A stretch of 64,000 nucleotides of DNA, taken from contig JAKPDO010000047.1 of NCBI GenBank assembly GCA_029552545.1, forward strand, positions 1 through 64,000, read 5' to 3'. The translations under genes and the position numbers were made by a program. Below, one piece after another: positions 40,347 through 49,417 of this stretch (position 1 is the stretch's first letter; every line of letters starts with the position of its first letter). The notes beneath the pieces are model-generated. The model was not told the DNA's origin and ran no database searches. It worked only from the letters and a program-made list of their open reading frames with translations. This stretch comes from Planctomycetota bacterium (lineage in GTDB: Bacteria > Planctomycetota > Phycisphaerae > Sedimentisphaerales > Anaerohalosphaeraceae).

Positions 40347-40376
40347 TTGCAAACTGTTGCTGTCTATAGATATAAT
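40347..40376 (+). promoter_or_regulatory. Sigma-70-type promoter of the FHA gene
   Basis: TTGCAA (40347-40352), 18-bp spacer, perfect TATAAT (40371-40376), 46 bp before the chosen ATG. It argues against the upstream in-frame start at 40357, which would lie inside the promoter. Confidence 0.6.
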
Positions 40377-40422
40377 CAGGATATGGGAGTCATTAGAATC
40401 CTCTGTTGGAAAGGAGCGCCGG

Positions 40423-40884
40423 ATGGAGGTCAATCTGATTCTCTTCAAAAAAGACGGCAGTACCCGCACCTTTCATCTGCCCAGCACCGTTACAGTCATC
40501 GGCAGGAGAAAAGACTGCGACCTTTGTGTACCGCTGATGTCTGTTTCCCGGCGGCACTGTGAATTGAATTTGGACCAGGGACGGCTGACAATACGAGACC
40601 TCGGGTCGAAAAACGGAACCTTTTTGAACGGAGCAAAAGTTTCTGAATCGGCGGTCAAGCCGGGGGATGTACTAAAGATTGGGACACTGTATTTCGGTGT
40701 TCAGATTGATGGACGGCCGGAGAACATCGAGACGATGCGTCCGGCAGAGGTGCCCCCTGCCGCCCAACCGCCGCAGAAAAAGACCGTTCCGGCAGAGGAT
40801 TCGTTTGAAGACATTATCGATGAAATTTCTGATATTGACCTGAACCAGACCCTCGGTGAAAGCAGCATGGGAATCAATCCTTAG
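40423..40884 (+). CDS. FHA-domain protein
   Basis: A 153-residue cytosolic protein. The forkhead-associated domain (~20-95) is clear: VTVIGRRKDCDLCVP, SVSRRHCEL and DLGSKNGTFLNG, which together form the phosphothreonine-binding surface. The C-terminal ~55 residues are a Pro-rich linker followed by an acidic segment (EDSFEDIIDEISDIDLNQ). Such small FHA proteins report on Ser/Thr kinase signalling, but no kinase gene is adjacent. ATG 40423 follows AAGGAG. Confidence 0.9.
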   Translation: MEVNLILFKKDGSTRTFHLPSTVTVIGRRKDCDLCVPLMSVSRRHCELNLDQGRLTIRDLGSKNGTFLNGAKVSESAVKPGDVLKIGTLYFGVQIDGRPENIETMRPAEVPPAAQPPQKKTVPAEDSFEDIIDEISDIDLNQTLGESSMGINP

Positions 40885-40987
40885 TACATCTGATAAAAAC
40901 CCGTCGTCAGCTCTGGTCTACCCGTTTTATCCTGTGCGCCTCCCTCTGCCACCCTGTGCAGTCCACTGTGATTCCCCTGAGTCCTCC

Positions 40988-41049
40988 GTCATTCCCGCGC
41001 CTTATCCTCCGAAGCTTTGGCTTGGCGAAGGAGGAAGGCGGGAATCCAG
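40988..41049. repeat. Composite palindromic repeat, one element nested in another
   Basis: Outer arms GTCATTCCCGC (ending 40998) and GCGGGAATCCAGA (from 41038) match the repeat at 26627-26655. The loop instead holds a 39-bp insert with its own palindrome: TCCTCC (41005-41010)/GGAGGA (41030-41035) around AAGC (41012-41015)/GCTT (41020-41023). It lies in the 248-bp FHA-rlmN gap. Confidence 0.7.
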
Positions 41050-41132
41050 ACCTGAACAATGGAAAACAGGCAAATATCATTTGATTGTGTTTCCGATTCC
41101 CCCAAAATTGGTGTTGTGTTATATTGAACAGG

Positions 41133-42182
41133 ATGGAGTATGATTTGAAGAACAAAACACGGGCGGAGTTGACCGAGCTGGTTGTCGGGCTCGGACAAAA
41201 ACCGTATTGTGCGGACTATTTGTTTACCTTTATCCACCAGAAGCATATCTCCAATCTTGACCGGATTACTCCCCTATCGAAATCCTTTCGCAAGCAGTTG
41301 GCGGATGCAGGATATCGGATATCCTCACTGACCCTTCTTGAAAAGCAGACGGACCCGGACGGGACATCTAAATATCTGTTCGGCCTGCCGGACGGCGGTT
41401 CGATAGAAAGCGTACGGCTGACGGATAAAGGGCGGATTACCCTGTGTTTATCAACCCAGTCGGGCTGCCGGATGGGGTGCCGTTTCTGTGCAACAGGGCG
41501 GATTCCGTTTGAACGCAACCTGACCGCAGCGGAGATTGTCGAGCAGGTTTACCAGATTGAGTCTGAATCAGGGTCCGCGGACAATCTGGTCTATATGGGG
41601 ATGGGGGAACCGCTGGACAATGCGGAAGAAACAGCCCGGTCGCTGGAGATTCTCCACGATGAAAAGGGGCGGTTTCTGGGAATGCGGCATATTACCGTCT
41701 CGACGTGCGGGCTGGCGGACCAGATTCGGCGGATGACGGAATGGACCGTTCAGCCGCGGCTGGCGATTTCGCTGCACTCGGCCGATGACCTCCTGCGGCA
41801 GGAATTGATGCCGATTGCCCGCAAAGAACCGCTTAAACGGCTGATGGAGGCCATTCGGTATTACCAGAAACAGACCGGCAGACGGGTGACCTTTGAATAC
41901 TGTATGCTCAAGGACACAAACGATTCCCACGAAGACGCAACCCTGCTGATTCGCCTGATAGGGAATCTGAAGGCCAACGTAAATCTGATAGAAATGAATC
42001 CCTATCCGGGCTGTCCGTATGAAGGCAGTCCTCCCGCTCGAATCAAAACCTTCGCCGCCCGGCTGGAAAAGGCGGGAATCGAGACGGTGATTCGGTTTAA
42101 GCGCGGCCGCTCGATTCTGGCGGCCTGCGGACAACTGGGAGCCCAGCGGCTGAAAGGACTGGACAAGAAAGGAAGCGGCTGA
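41133..42182 (+). CDS. rlmN: 23S rRNA/tRNA adenine C2-methyltransferase RlmN
   Basis: A 349-residue radical SAM enzyme that methylates A2503 of 23S rRNA and A37 of some tRNAs. The Fe-S motif is C112-MG-C116-FC119 (GCRMGCRFCATG). Further marks: YMGMGEPLDN, ITVSTCGL, LAISLHSADD and the C-terminal RGRSILAACGQL, whose Cys is the methyl-carrying residue. The ATG at 41133 gives the common start; a longer frame begins at 41085. plsY follows after 2 bp. Confidence 0.95.
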   Translation: MEYDLKNKTRAELTELVVGLGQKPYCADYLFTFIHQKHISNLDRITPLSKSFRKQLADAGYRISSLTLLEKQTDPDGTSKYLFGLPDGGSIESVRLTDKGRITLCLSTQSGCRMGCRFCATGRIPFERNLTAAEIVEQVYQIESESGSADNLVYMGMGEPLDNAEETARSLEILHDEKGRFLGMRHITVSTCGLADQIRRMTEWTVQPRLAISLHSADDLLRQELMPIARKEPLKRLMEAIRYYQKQTGRRVTFEYCMLKDTNDSHEDATLLIRLIGNLKANVNLIEMNPYPGCPYEGSPPARIKTFAARLEKAGIETVIRFKRGRSILAACGQLGAQRLKGLDKKGSG

Positions 42183-42184
42183 CA

Positions 42185-42844
42185 ATGCTGTGGAAAAACG
42201 TCTTGGCGGTTTTGCTCAGTTATGGATTGGGCTGTCTGGTATCGGGGTATTATCTGGTGCGATGGAAGACCGGACAGGATATCCGGACCATCGGCAGCGG
42301 TTCGGCCGGTGCGCGAAACGTCGGGCGGCTTCTGGGACGATGGGGGTTTTGGGCTGTGCTGGCCGCGGATATCCTGCGGGGAGCGGCGGCAAGTTCGGCC
42401 GCCTGGGCTCTGGGTGTCTCAACCCCTGTTAAGACCCTCTGCATCCTAGCCGCCGCCGTCGGACATATTCTCCCGATTCAGCTTGACTTTCGCGGAGGAA
42501 AAGGGCTCGGGGTGTCTTTGGGGGCCCTTTTGGTCTTTGACTGGCGGATTGCCGTAGGAAGTTTTCTGGTATGTGCGGTCTTGTATTTCCTGAGCCGACG
42601 CTATATGCTTAGCGGAATGATTGCGGTGCTCACAGTCCCGGCTGTTTCCTTTCTGCTGGGGCTGCCGAGGAGCGCCACAGGTATTTTGTTCGTATGGGCC
42701 TCCCTGATTCTTCTGGCCCACCGAAAAAACTTGATTGCGCTCTGTGCAGGCAAAAACCGTTCAGAGGGAGATGGAGCTTATGGAGATGGGAAAAACCATG
42801 ACCGAAACTCTGACCGAAGGATACACATTCAAGATTGCCAGTGA
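42185..42844 (+). CDS. plsY: Acyl phosphate:glycerol-3-phosphate acyltransferase PlsY
   Basis: A 219-residue integral membrane protein with about five hydrophobic helices. The PlsY motifs are recognisable: GSGSAGARNVGRLLG (phosphate-binding loop, usually GSGNxGATN), HILPIQLDFRGGKGLGVSLG, and a C-terminal HRKNL. It makes lysophosphatidate in phospholipid synthesis. The ~30-residue hydrophilic tail beyond HRKNL overlaps the next gene by about 70 bp. Confidence 0.92.
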   Translation: MLWKNVLAVLLSYGLGCLVSGYYLVRWKTGQDIRTIGSGSAGARNVGRLLGRWGFWAVLAADILRGAAASSAAWALGVSTPVKTLCILAAAVGHILPIQLDFRGGKGLGVSLGALLVFDWRIAVGSFLVCAVLYFLSRRYMLSGMIAVLTVPAVSFLLGLPRSATGILFVWASLILLAHRKNLIALCAGKNRSEGDGAYGDGKNHDRNSDRRIHIQDCQ

Positions 42845-44387
42845 GCCATGGGAGTTTGAACAAATCCTCTCGCTGAATTATGAAACCTTTGTAGAGGAAA
42901 TTCCGCAGCATCCCGCCAACCCTCATCGAACCCTCCGAGATGCGTTTCACGACGAAAACACCTACATAATCTGTACGAAAGACCAACAGGTGCTCGGGAT
43001 GCTGGCTGTGCGGGGAAAGCGGCCTTTTTCGCTCGACAAAAAATTGGAGAATCTGGATGCATATCTTCCGGAAGGGCTGACACCCTGTGAGGTTCGTCTG
43101 CTGGCCGTGAAGAAGGATGCCCGCCGCAGCCGAATCGTCCGGGGTCTGCTGGCTAAAGCCACCGCCTATTGCCTCGAACAGGGATACGATACGGCTTTAA
43201 TCAGCGGCTATTTGAATCAGGTGCCGCTGTATCGGCATTTGGGCTTTGTTCCGTTCGGCCCGATTGTCGGCAGCGGACAGGCCCGGTTTCAGCCGATGTA
43301 CCTGACGGTTGAGCACCACGCCGCCGCCAAAACCTCTTTTGTGCCGCAAAACGTTGTCCCAGTTAATCTCCTTCCAGGCCCGATAGAATTATCCAGGGCT
43401 GTCCGAGATGCCCTGGCATCGCCCCCGATTTCTCATCGCAGTCAAGAATACCTCCAGCTGCACAGGCAAACACAGCAGCAGCTCACAAAATTAGTCGGGG
43501 CCAAATCCGTCCAGATTCTGACCGGCTCCGGCACATTGGCCAACGAAGCCATCGCTGCACAGCTGACTTTGCTGGCGGGCAAGGGACTGATTTTGTCCAA
43601 CGGGGAATTCGGCGAGCGGCTTATTCATCAGGCCGACCGGTTCGGGCTGGATTTTGAAATGCTGCGGCTGCCGTGGGGAAATGCTTTCGAGGAATCTGTT
43701 CTTCGCCAAACGATCGAGCGGATTTCATCGCTGAGATGGATATGGGCCGTTTGCTGCGAAACCTCTACGGGAATGCTGAATGACCTGCCTCTGCTGAAAG
43801 GCCTTGCCCGCCGATATCGTCTGCACCTTTGTCTGGACTGCATCAGTGCCGTCGGCAACGTGCCTCTTGACTTGAGTGATGTGTATCTGGCCTCGGCCTG
43901 CAGTTCAAAAGGACTGCGTTCTGCAGCCGGTCTGGCATTGGTCTTTTATAATCATACGCTGACCCCACCGAGCAGACCGCTGCCGGCTTATTTAGACCTC
44001 TATGCTTATGAGCAGGCCGGCGGAGTGCCGTTCACGATTGCCTCCAACTGGGTGAAGGCCTTATCGGCGGCCCTGAATGAATGTGATTATTCGTGCCGTT
44101 ATTCACAAATCGCCTCTCTCGACCGATGGCTCCGGAAAAAACTATCTGTTCTGGGGTTGTCGCCGCTTGTATCGGAGGAAAAGGCATGTCCGGGGATTCT
44201 GACGCTGCCGTTGCAGAAACCGCACAATTCCCGAACAATCGGAGACTCCCTGAAAAAGGCAGGGTTCTGGGTCAGCTATGAGAGCGGCTATCTATTAGAG
44301 AGAAACTGGATACAGATTTGCCTGATGAGCCCTGTTTCCCAAAGTCGTCTTCGCCCCCTTCTGGACATCCTCAAGCAGCTTCTCTAA
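42771..44387 (+). CDS. GNAT acyltransferase-class V aminotransferase fusion
   Basis: A 538-residue bifunctional-looking protein (start uncertain among ATGs at 42771, 42780 and 42798). Residues ~15-185 resemble GNAT/N-acyl amino acid or autoinducer synthase folds (NYETFVEEIPQHPANP, VRLLAVKKDARRSRIVRGLL, YRHLGFVPFGP). Residues ~200-538 are a class V PLP aminotransferase (LLPGPIELSRAVRDAL, ILTGSGTLANEAIAAQ, CLDCISAVGNVPLD, PLP lysine in ACSSKGLRSAAG at ~K380), similar to alanine-glyoxylate and 2-aminoethylphosphonate aminotransferases. Substrates unknown. It overlaps plsY, so a lipid or acyl link is possible but unproven. Confidence 0.8.
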   Translation: MELMEMGKTMTETLTEGYTFKIASEPWEFEQILSLNYETFVEEIPQHPANPHRTLRDAFHDENTYIICTKDQQVLGMLAVRGKRPFSLDKKLENLDAYLPEGLTPCEVRLLAVKKDARRSRIVRGLLAKATAYCLEQGYDTALISGYLNQVPLYRHLGFVPFGPIVGSGQARFQPMYLTVEHHAAAKTSFVPQNVVPVNLLPGPIELSRAVRDALASPPISHRSQEYLQLHRQTQQQLTKLVGAKSVQILTGSGTLANEAIAAQLTLLAGKGLILSNGEFGERLIHQADRFGLDFEMLRLPWGNAFEESVLRQTIERISSLRWIWAVCCETSTGMLNDLPLLKGLARRYRLHLCLDCISAVGNVPLDLSDVYLASACSSKGLRSAAGLALVFYNHTLTPPSRPLPAYLDLYAYEQAGGVPFTIASNWVKALSAALNECDYSCRYSQIASLDRWLRKKLSVLGLSPLVSEEKACPGILTLPLQKPHNSRTIGDSLKKAGFWVSYESGYLLERNWIQICLMSPVSQSRLRPLLDILKQLL

Positions 44388-44965
44388 GCAGAGGGGTTGC
44401 GGTTTCGGTAAAGGGTTGGATCCACGCTGGCCGCCATCGCCTGGACATTGAGGCCGCCGTCTAAGAAATCACTGATTTGCTCAGATTGGGCCAACGGGTT
44501 TTCTATCATCGCTCGATAATCGACATAAAAGACAGAAAAATGGGGCTGACGGGTGAGCCACTGTCGGCAGCGGGCTAATTCCAACTCAAACAAGACGGCC
44601 ATTTGGGCATCTTCTTCAGGAGCGACGGTTTTGCCGGCCCTTAACAGCATTTTCCGCTGAGAAGCAAGGACCTCCTGGATATCCCGCTGCATAAAAAGAA
44701 CCCGATACTGATACCCTGCCGGCAGGTCATAAAGAAGCCGATAAACCATCTTGACGGCCTTGCCGGGGGCCTGCTGAAGCCAGGAAGGGTCTTCCTTTGT
44801 CTTTTTGACCGGCTCGAACTCAAAATAGCCGCGGGGGTTGTCCTCATCGGGCTTTCGGATATGGTCCGCCAGAACCGGCATCCCCCCTGCCTCCAGCGCC
44901 CGCATCATCATCGAGGTACCGGAGCGGGGCAAACCGGAAACGATTACGACAAAGTCCTTTTTCAT
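44384..44965 (-). CDS. Sulfotransferase-family P-loop protein
   Basis: A 193-residue protein with the PAPS-binding P-loop VSGLPRSGTSMMMRALEAGG at residues ~9-28, then YRVLFMQRDIQEVLASQRKML (3'-phosphate-binding region) and FYVDYRAMIENPL, as in bacterial sulfotransferases. It may sulfate a glycan or other small acceptor; Planctomycetes have many such genes and sulfatases. It converges with the preceding gene, with stop codons overlapping at 44384-44387. Confidence 0.88.
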   Translation of the reverse strand: MKKDFVVIVSGLPRSGTSMMMRALEAGGMPVLADHIRKPDEDNPRGYFEFEPVKKTKEDPSWLQQAPGKAVKMVYRLLYDLPAGYQYRVLFMQRDIQEVLASQRKMLLRAGKTVAPEEDAQMAVLFELELARCRQWLTRQPHFSVFYVDYRAMIENPLAQSEQISDFLDGGLNVQAMAASVDPTLYRNRNPSA

Positions 44966-44995
44966 AAGCAGCTGTCCTCGAAAGCAAGCTTTCTC

Positions 44996-45024
44996 TTGCG
45001 GCCGGAGACCTTTGGGGGTATAGT
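44996..45024 (+). promoter_or_regulatory. Promoter of tRNA-Arg
   Basis: TTGCGG (44996-45001), 17-bp spacer, TATAGT (45019-45024), with a start expected about 5 bases ahead of the tRNA. Confidence 0.5.
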
Positions 45025-45035
45025 ATAGCCGAAAC

Positions 45036-46609
<1,574 letters not shown>

Positions 46610-46697
46610 CTTCAGTCCTCCTGAAAAGTCTGCTTTTCTCTGTAAACCCTGCCCAGTGGTTCCGTCAATCTTTTTCTGCCGCGGCGGCTTCAACAGT

Positions 46698-46743
46698 GCC
46701 TGTTTTTAACGCTTTCTTTCTCGGGAACCCCACAAAAACAGGC
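46698..46743. other. Long inverted repeat between int and the 85-residue gene
   Basis: GCCTGTTTTT (46698-46707) and AAAAACAGGC (46734-46743) are exact complements, 26 bp apart, in the 167-bp gap before int. It may be a transcription attenuator or a recombination/replication site of the element. Confidence 0.5.
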
Positions 46744-46776
46744 CTCTCGTTTTTCGAACACCGTCTGGGGGATATC

Positions 46777-47034
46777 TTACCTACCCCCGGCCGTTTTTCT
46801 TTCTGCAGTACCCTCTAACAGCGCTCTGGCTGAATTGGCAGCCGTTTTTCGATAGGGATACAGCGGACAAGTGTTCACAACGCATAAGGCAACTTCCTTG
46901 CGCTGCCAGTTCACACAATCCAGGCATTTGGCATAAATCGCCGCCTTTTTCGACTGCCCCTGCATCGCCTTTTGATAAATCCCCTGATAACGCTTGGGAA
47001 TTCCGGCAAGATAATCTTCAATCGAAATCATCAT
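46777..47034 (-). CDS. Small Cys-containing hypothetical protein
   Basis: An 85-residue protein (ATG at 47034 or 47031 after a GGAAAT site). The central AKCLDCVNWQRKEVALCVVNTCPLYPYR contains four Cys in the pattern C-x2-C-x9-C-x4-C, which could bind zinc or an Fe-S cluster. It lies in the element upstream of int, and such proteins recur in planctomycete integrative elements as I recall; no function is known. Confidence 0.7.
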   Translation of the reverse strand: MMISIEDYLAGIPKRYQGIYQKAMQGQSKKAAIYAKCLDCVNWQRKEVALCVVNTCPLYPYRKTAANSARALLEGTAERKTAGGR

Positions 47035-47116
47035 CTTAATATTTCCTTAACATTTAATAAGTATCTCTTATAATCCGTGAGAATTTGCCTGCGACCCGCC
47101 CGCCGGTCTTTTGGCT

Positions 47117-47869
47117 TCAGTTTCCAGAGATTTCAGATACCCTTCCCCCAGGTCTATTGTCCCCATTTCCGGCTTTCTTTTTCCAATCTCGCATTGCCTG
47201 GGTTAACGAAATCGGTTTTCCCTTATCGTCAGTCCAGTTCTCATTCCGATAGTAATCATAAAAGTCTTTTGACTGCTGCTCTGATAACCCAAGAAGGTTT
47301 CCGTTCTGAATGCATTGATCCAGTGAATATCTTTCATCAGCGGTTTTCTGCTCTTTAGACGGCTGGATGGGATTATTCTGGCCGGGTCCCGTCTCTGCTG
47401 GGCCGATTTCGTTGAAAGAATGATTATTTATGGGGGAGCGTTGTTTGTGTTCTCCTTTCTTTTTTATTTCTTCTTTTAAATTCTCTTTTAAATTCTGTTT
47501 GCGCCCAGACGCAAAGTAAACTGCTTCAAAACGCAAAGTAGAAGAAGATTTCGTCAAAGTAGACGTGGAATTTGTCATAGTATCAGGAGCATTTACTTTG
47601 CGTTTTGGCGCAATGTAAATTCTCCTCCATCGACTCTTCCCGTTTTCAATTCGGATAAAGTTTTTTTCCTGCAAGGCCGAAAGAATCCGAGAAACAGCTT
47701 CCGGACGTTTGTTTATGACTTTTCCCAGAGCGGCATTGCTCATCCGGAGCCCCTTCTTGGGAAACGAGGCCGCCGCGCCCAAAATGACCTTTTCATCCAG
47801 AGTCAATTCCTGAAGATAGAGAATCTCCGCCGGAATTCGGATGTATTTCAGGCCGTTCCTATCGCTCAT
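47117..47869 (-). CDS. Replication-initiator/DnaD-like winged-helix protein
   Basis: A 250-residue protein. The N terminus (~1-85) is a winged-helix reading YIRIPAEILYLQELTLDEKV, ALGKVINKRPEAVSRILSAL and LQEKNFIRIENGKSRWRRIY, as in plasmid/phage replication initiators. A low-complexity polar linker follows, and the C terminus has DFYDYYRNENWTDDKGKPI plus AMRDWKKK, like the short C-terminal motif (F-x2-YY...NW...W) of phage replisome organiser/DnaD-like proteins. It overlaps the upstream HTH gene by 11 bp. Likely directs replication of the excised element. Confidence 0.65.
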   Translation of the reverse strand: MSDRNGLKYIRIPAEILYLQELTLDEKVILGAAASFPKKGLRMSNAALGKVINKRPEAVSRILSALQEKNFIRIENGKSRWRRIYIAPKRKVNAPDTMTNSTSTLTKSSSTLRFEAVYFASGRKQNLKENLKEEIKKKGEHKQRSPINNHSFNEIGPAETGPGQNNPIQPSKEQKTADERYSLDQCIQNGNLLGLSEQQSKDFYDYYRNENWTDDKGKPISLTQAMRDWKKKAGNGDNRPGGRVSEISGN

Positions 47870-48104
47870 TTTTGCCCCCCTTTCCAGACGCCAGCGTCTG
47901 GAACCGCTCCAGGGGCGGCATCCCCCATTCGACCCAGAGCGTAATATCGTCCCGCCGCCAGACCCGTTTGCCGCCCAGGCGATAGGACGGGGGCAATTTG
48001 CCCGCGTGAAGCAGACTATAGAGGGTCCGGCGTCCTACGCCCAACATTCGGGCCACCTGGGCAGGAGTCAACAGCAAGGGGGGTTCAAACGGCAGCGGCT
48101 CCAT
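47859..48104 (-). CDS. AlpA/excisionase-like HTH protein
   Basis: An 81-residue protein with a MerR-like helix-turn-helix: LLTPAQVARMLGVGRRTLYSLLHAGKLPPSYRLG, then KRVWRRDDITLWVEWG. This is the AlpA/Xis family architecture, commonly used to control excision or transcription. It overlaps the preceding HTH gene by 20 bp and the initiator-like gene by 11 bp, so the three are translationally coupled. Confidence 0.8.
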   Translation of the reverse strand: MEPLPFEPPLLLTPAQVARMLGVGRRTLYSLLHAGKLPPSYRLGGKRVWRRDDITLWVEWGMPPLERFQTLASGKGGKNER

Positions 48105-48276
48105 TTTCTCGCCCTTTTAGAGATTCCAAAACTCGGGAACGGTCAAAGCGGATAACCTTTGGCGAAATGACAATTCGAGGGATTTTTCCTTCTTTGGCCC
48201 ACCGCAAAATCGTGCTGGGCTGAACCCCCATAAGAGCGGCCAGCTCTTCTTTCGTGAGCAAATCGCTCGGCTGCAT
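48085..48276 (-). CDS. Second small HTH (MerR/excisionase-like) protein
   Basis: A 63-residue protein from ATG 48276, which has a TTGGAGG Shine-Dalgarno (an earlier ATG at 48291 overlaps that site). It reads LLTKEELAALMGVQPSTILRWAKEGKIP, then a beta-hairpin PRIVISPKVIRFDRSRVLESL, the winged form of excisionase-type HTH proteins. It heads the four-gene run toward int. Confidence 0.8.
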   Translation of the reverse strand: MQPSDLLTKEELAALMGVQPSTILRWAKEGKIPRIVISPKVIRFDRSRVLESLKGRENGAAAV

Positions 48277-48318
48277 AAAAAAGACCTCCAAAAAACGTCG
48301 TTTTTTTAAAAGGTCTTT

Positions 48319-48395
48319 TTATGCAATTGCATAAAGTGCATAATACAGCCGTTTGGCCTATAACTTAATTATAAGTGAAAGATTGGCATGCATAA
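48319..48395. promoter_or_regulatory. Control region with TGCATAA boxes and palindrome
   Basis: TTATGCAATTGCATAA (48319-48334) is a perfect 16-bp palindrome. TGCATAA occurs at 48328-48334, 48337-48343 and 48389-48395. The region precedes the small HTH gene and may be the operator, or iterons, of the element. Very A/T-rich around 48292-48400. Confidence 0.5.
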
Positions 48396-48400
48396 AAATT

Positions 48401-49090
48401 TTATTTCGGTCCCATTCGACCGTCTGTCCGCTTCCCCAGCTCTACAATACGATTGTTATAAGCGACTTTGGGTTTGGCCCCCTTCTCTTCTGTGGGAAGG
48501 TTATGATGCTTTGCCCAGACTTTATACTCTTTAATCAACCGGCTAACCGTGTATTGCTTAAATGGCCTTTCATATTCTTTTGACAGCATCTCAGCAATTT
48601 CAGATTGGTTATAACCAGAACAATACAACAAATAGGCCTCTCTGGCCTCTTTCCTCGGTTCCTTCGGCAGTCGCAATGGCTGCTGCTCCTGAGGAACAGT
48701 GTTAACGCGGCGTTTGTGCTGAACCGCTTCTTGCAAAACCCTAAGCTGTTCAATCTTGGGCAAGCGTTCAAAGTCTTTGTAGGGCATCCCGATGGTTTCT
48801 TGAACCGCCAAAGCCAGGACGAGTGGGGTTGCAGACTCATTTCCGGTCAGTTCTTTTGCTGCTCCATGGATAACCAGTTTATCCAGAAACTGAACAACTC
48901 CAGCTGGCCCACCAAAACATTCCAGTTTCTCTAAAATGGGGCTTGGCAAAGCAATCGGACCAGGCCATCGGTCCAAATCGTTATCTGTCAGCGGATACTC
49001 GTCTTCGGTGGTTTGCTCTGTTGGAGCGATCCAAAACTGAAGGATTCCCCCTGCCGATGGATTCTGTGGTTTGGTTTTTTTCTTTTTCAT
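48401..49090 (-). CDS. Hypothetical HTH protein of the element
   Basis: A 229-residue protein from ATG 49090 (MKKKKTKPQNPS). The middle is mixed (ALPSPILEKLECFGGPAGVVQFLDKL). The C-terminal third contains a helix-turn-helix-like stretch, YLLYCSGYNQSEIAEMLSKE with QYTVSRLIKEYKVWAKHH, of the kind seen in terminase small subunits and resolvase/sigma-like HTHs. The start is uncertain (TTG/GTG options up to 49111). In the excised circle it would lie directly downstream of int. Confidence 0.6.
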   Translation of the reverse strand: MKKKKTKPQNPSAGGILQFWIAPTEQTTEDEYPLTDNDLDRWPGPIALPSPILEKLECFGGPAGVVQFLDKLVIHGAAKELTGNESATPLVLALAVQETIGMPYKDFERLPKIEQLRVLQEAVQHKRRVNTVPQEQQPLRLPKEPRKEAREAYLLYCSGYNQSEIAEMLSKEYERPFKQYTVSRLIKEYKVWAKHHNLPTEEKGAKPKVAYNNRIVELGKRTDGRMGPK

Positions 49091-49191
49091 TTGTCGCAGC
49101 CCTATCGACAAGCCCGAAAAAAACTCGGCGCGGCCAGCCAGGCGGGCTTTTCCTGGTTTTCGGACGCGACCCTATGCCGCGCCGTTCGATT

Positions 49192-49347
49192 CTATCCGTC
49201 AAAGCCGGCCAGCGTCAAGATGGCTTTCCGGACGTAGTCCGGCAGACCATCCCAGACCGCAGCCAGCCGCTCTAAATCGGTGCTTTTTCGTGTGCCTTGC
49301 GGTTTTTGATTTTCACAAGTGCTTTTATTATCAAGGACTTGCGATTT
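49192..49347 (-). other. Detached C-terminal tail of the integrase frame
   Basis: Directly adjoining the right att copy on the minus strand, in the same frame as codons 501-518 of int, are 51 codons: KSQVLDNKSTCENQ... ending ...TDLERLAAVWDGLPDYVRKA and ILTLAGFDG, then a stop at 49192. In the integrated state it is separated from the rest of int; in the excised circle it would be joined. The local frame is open upstream to 49452 but has no gene of its own. Confidence 0.8.
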
Positions 49348-49401
49348 TAGAGCATCGGTCTTCGGAACCGAGGGTTGGGGGTTCGAGTCCCTCCAGACGC
49401 A
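49348..49401. repeat. Right attachment site (54-bp direct repeat)
   Basis: Identical to 45056-45109; a partial tRNA-Arg lacking the 5' acceptor strand and most of the D arm, so it is not a functional tRNA. carA ends 17 bp beyond it. Confidence 0.93.
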
Positions 49402-49417
49402 GTCAAGCCGAACCGAT

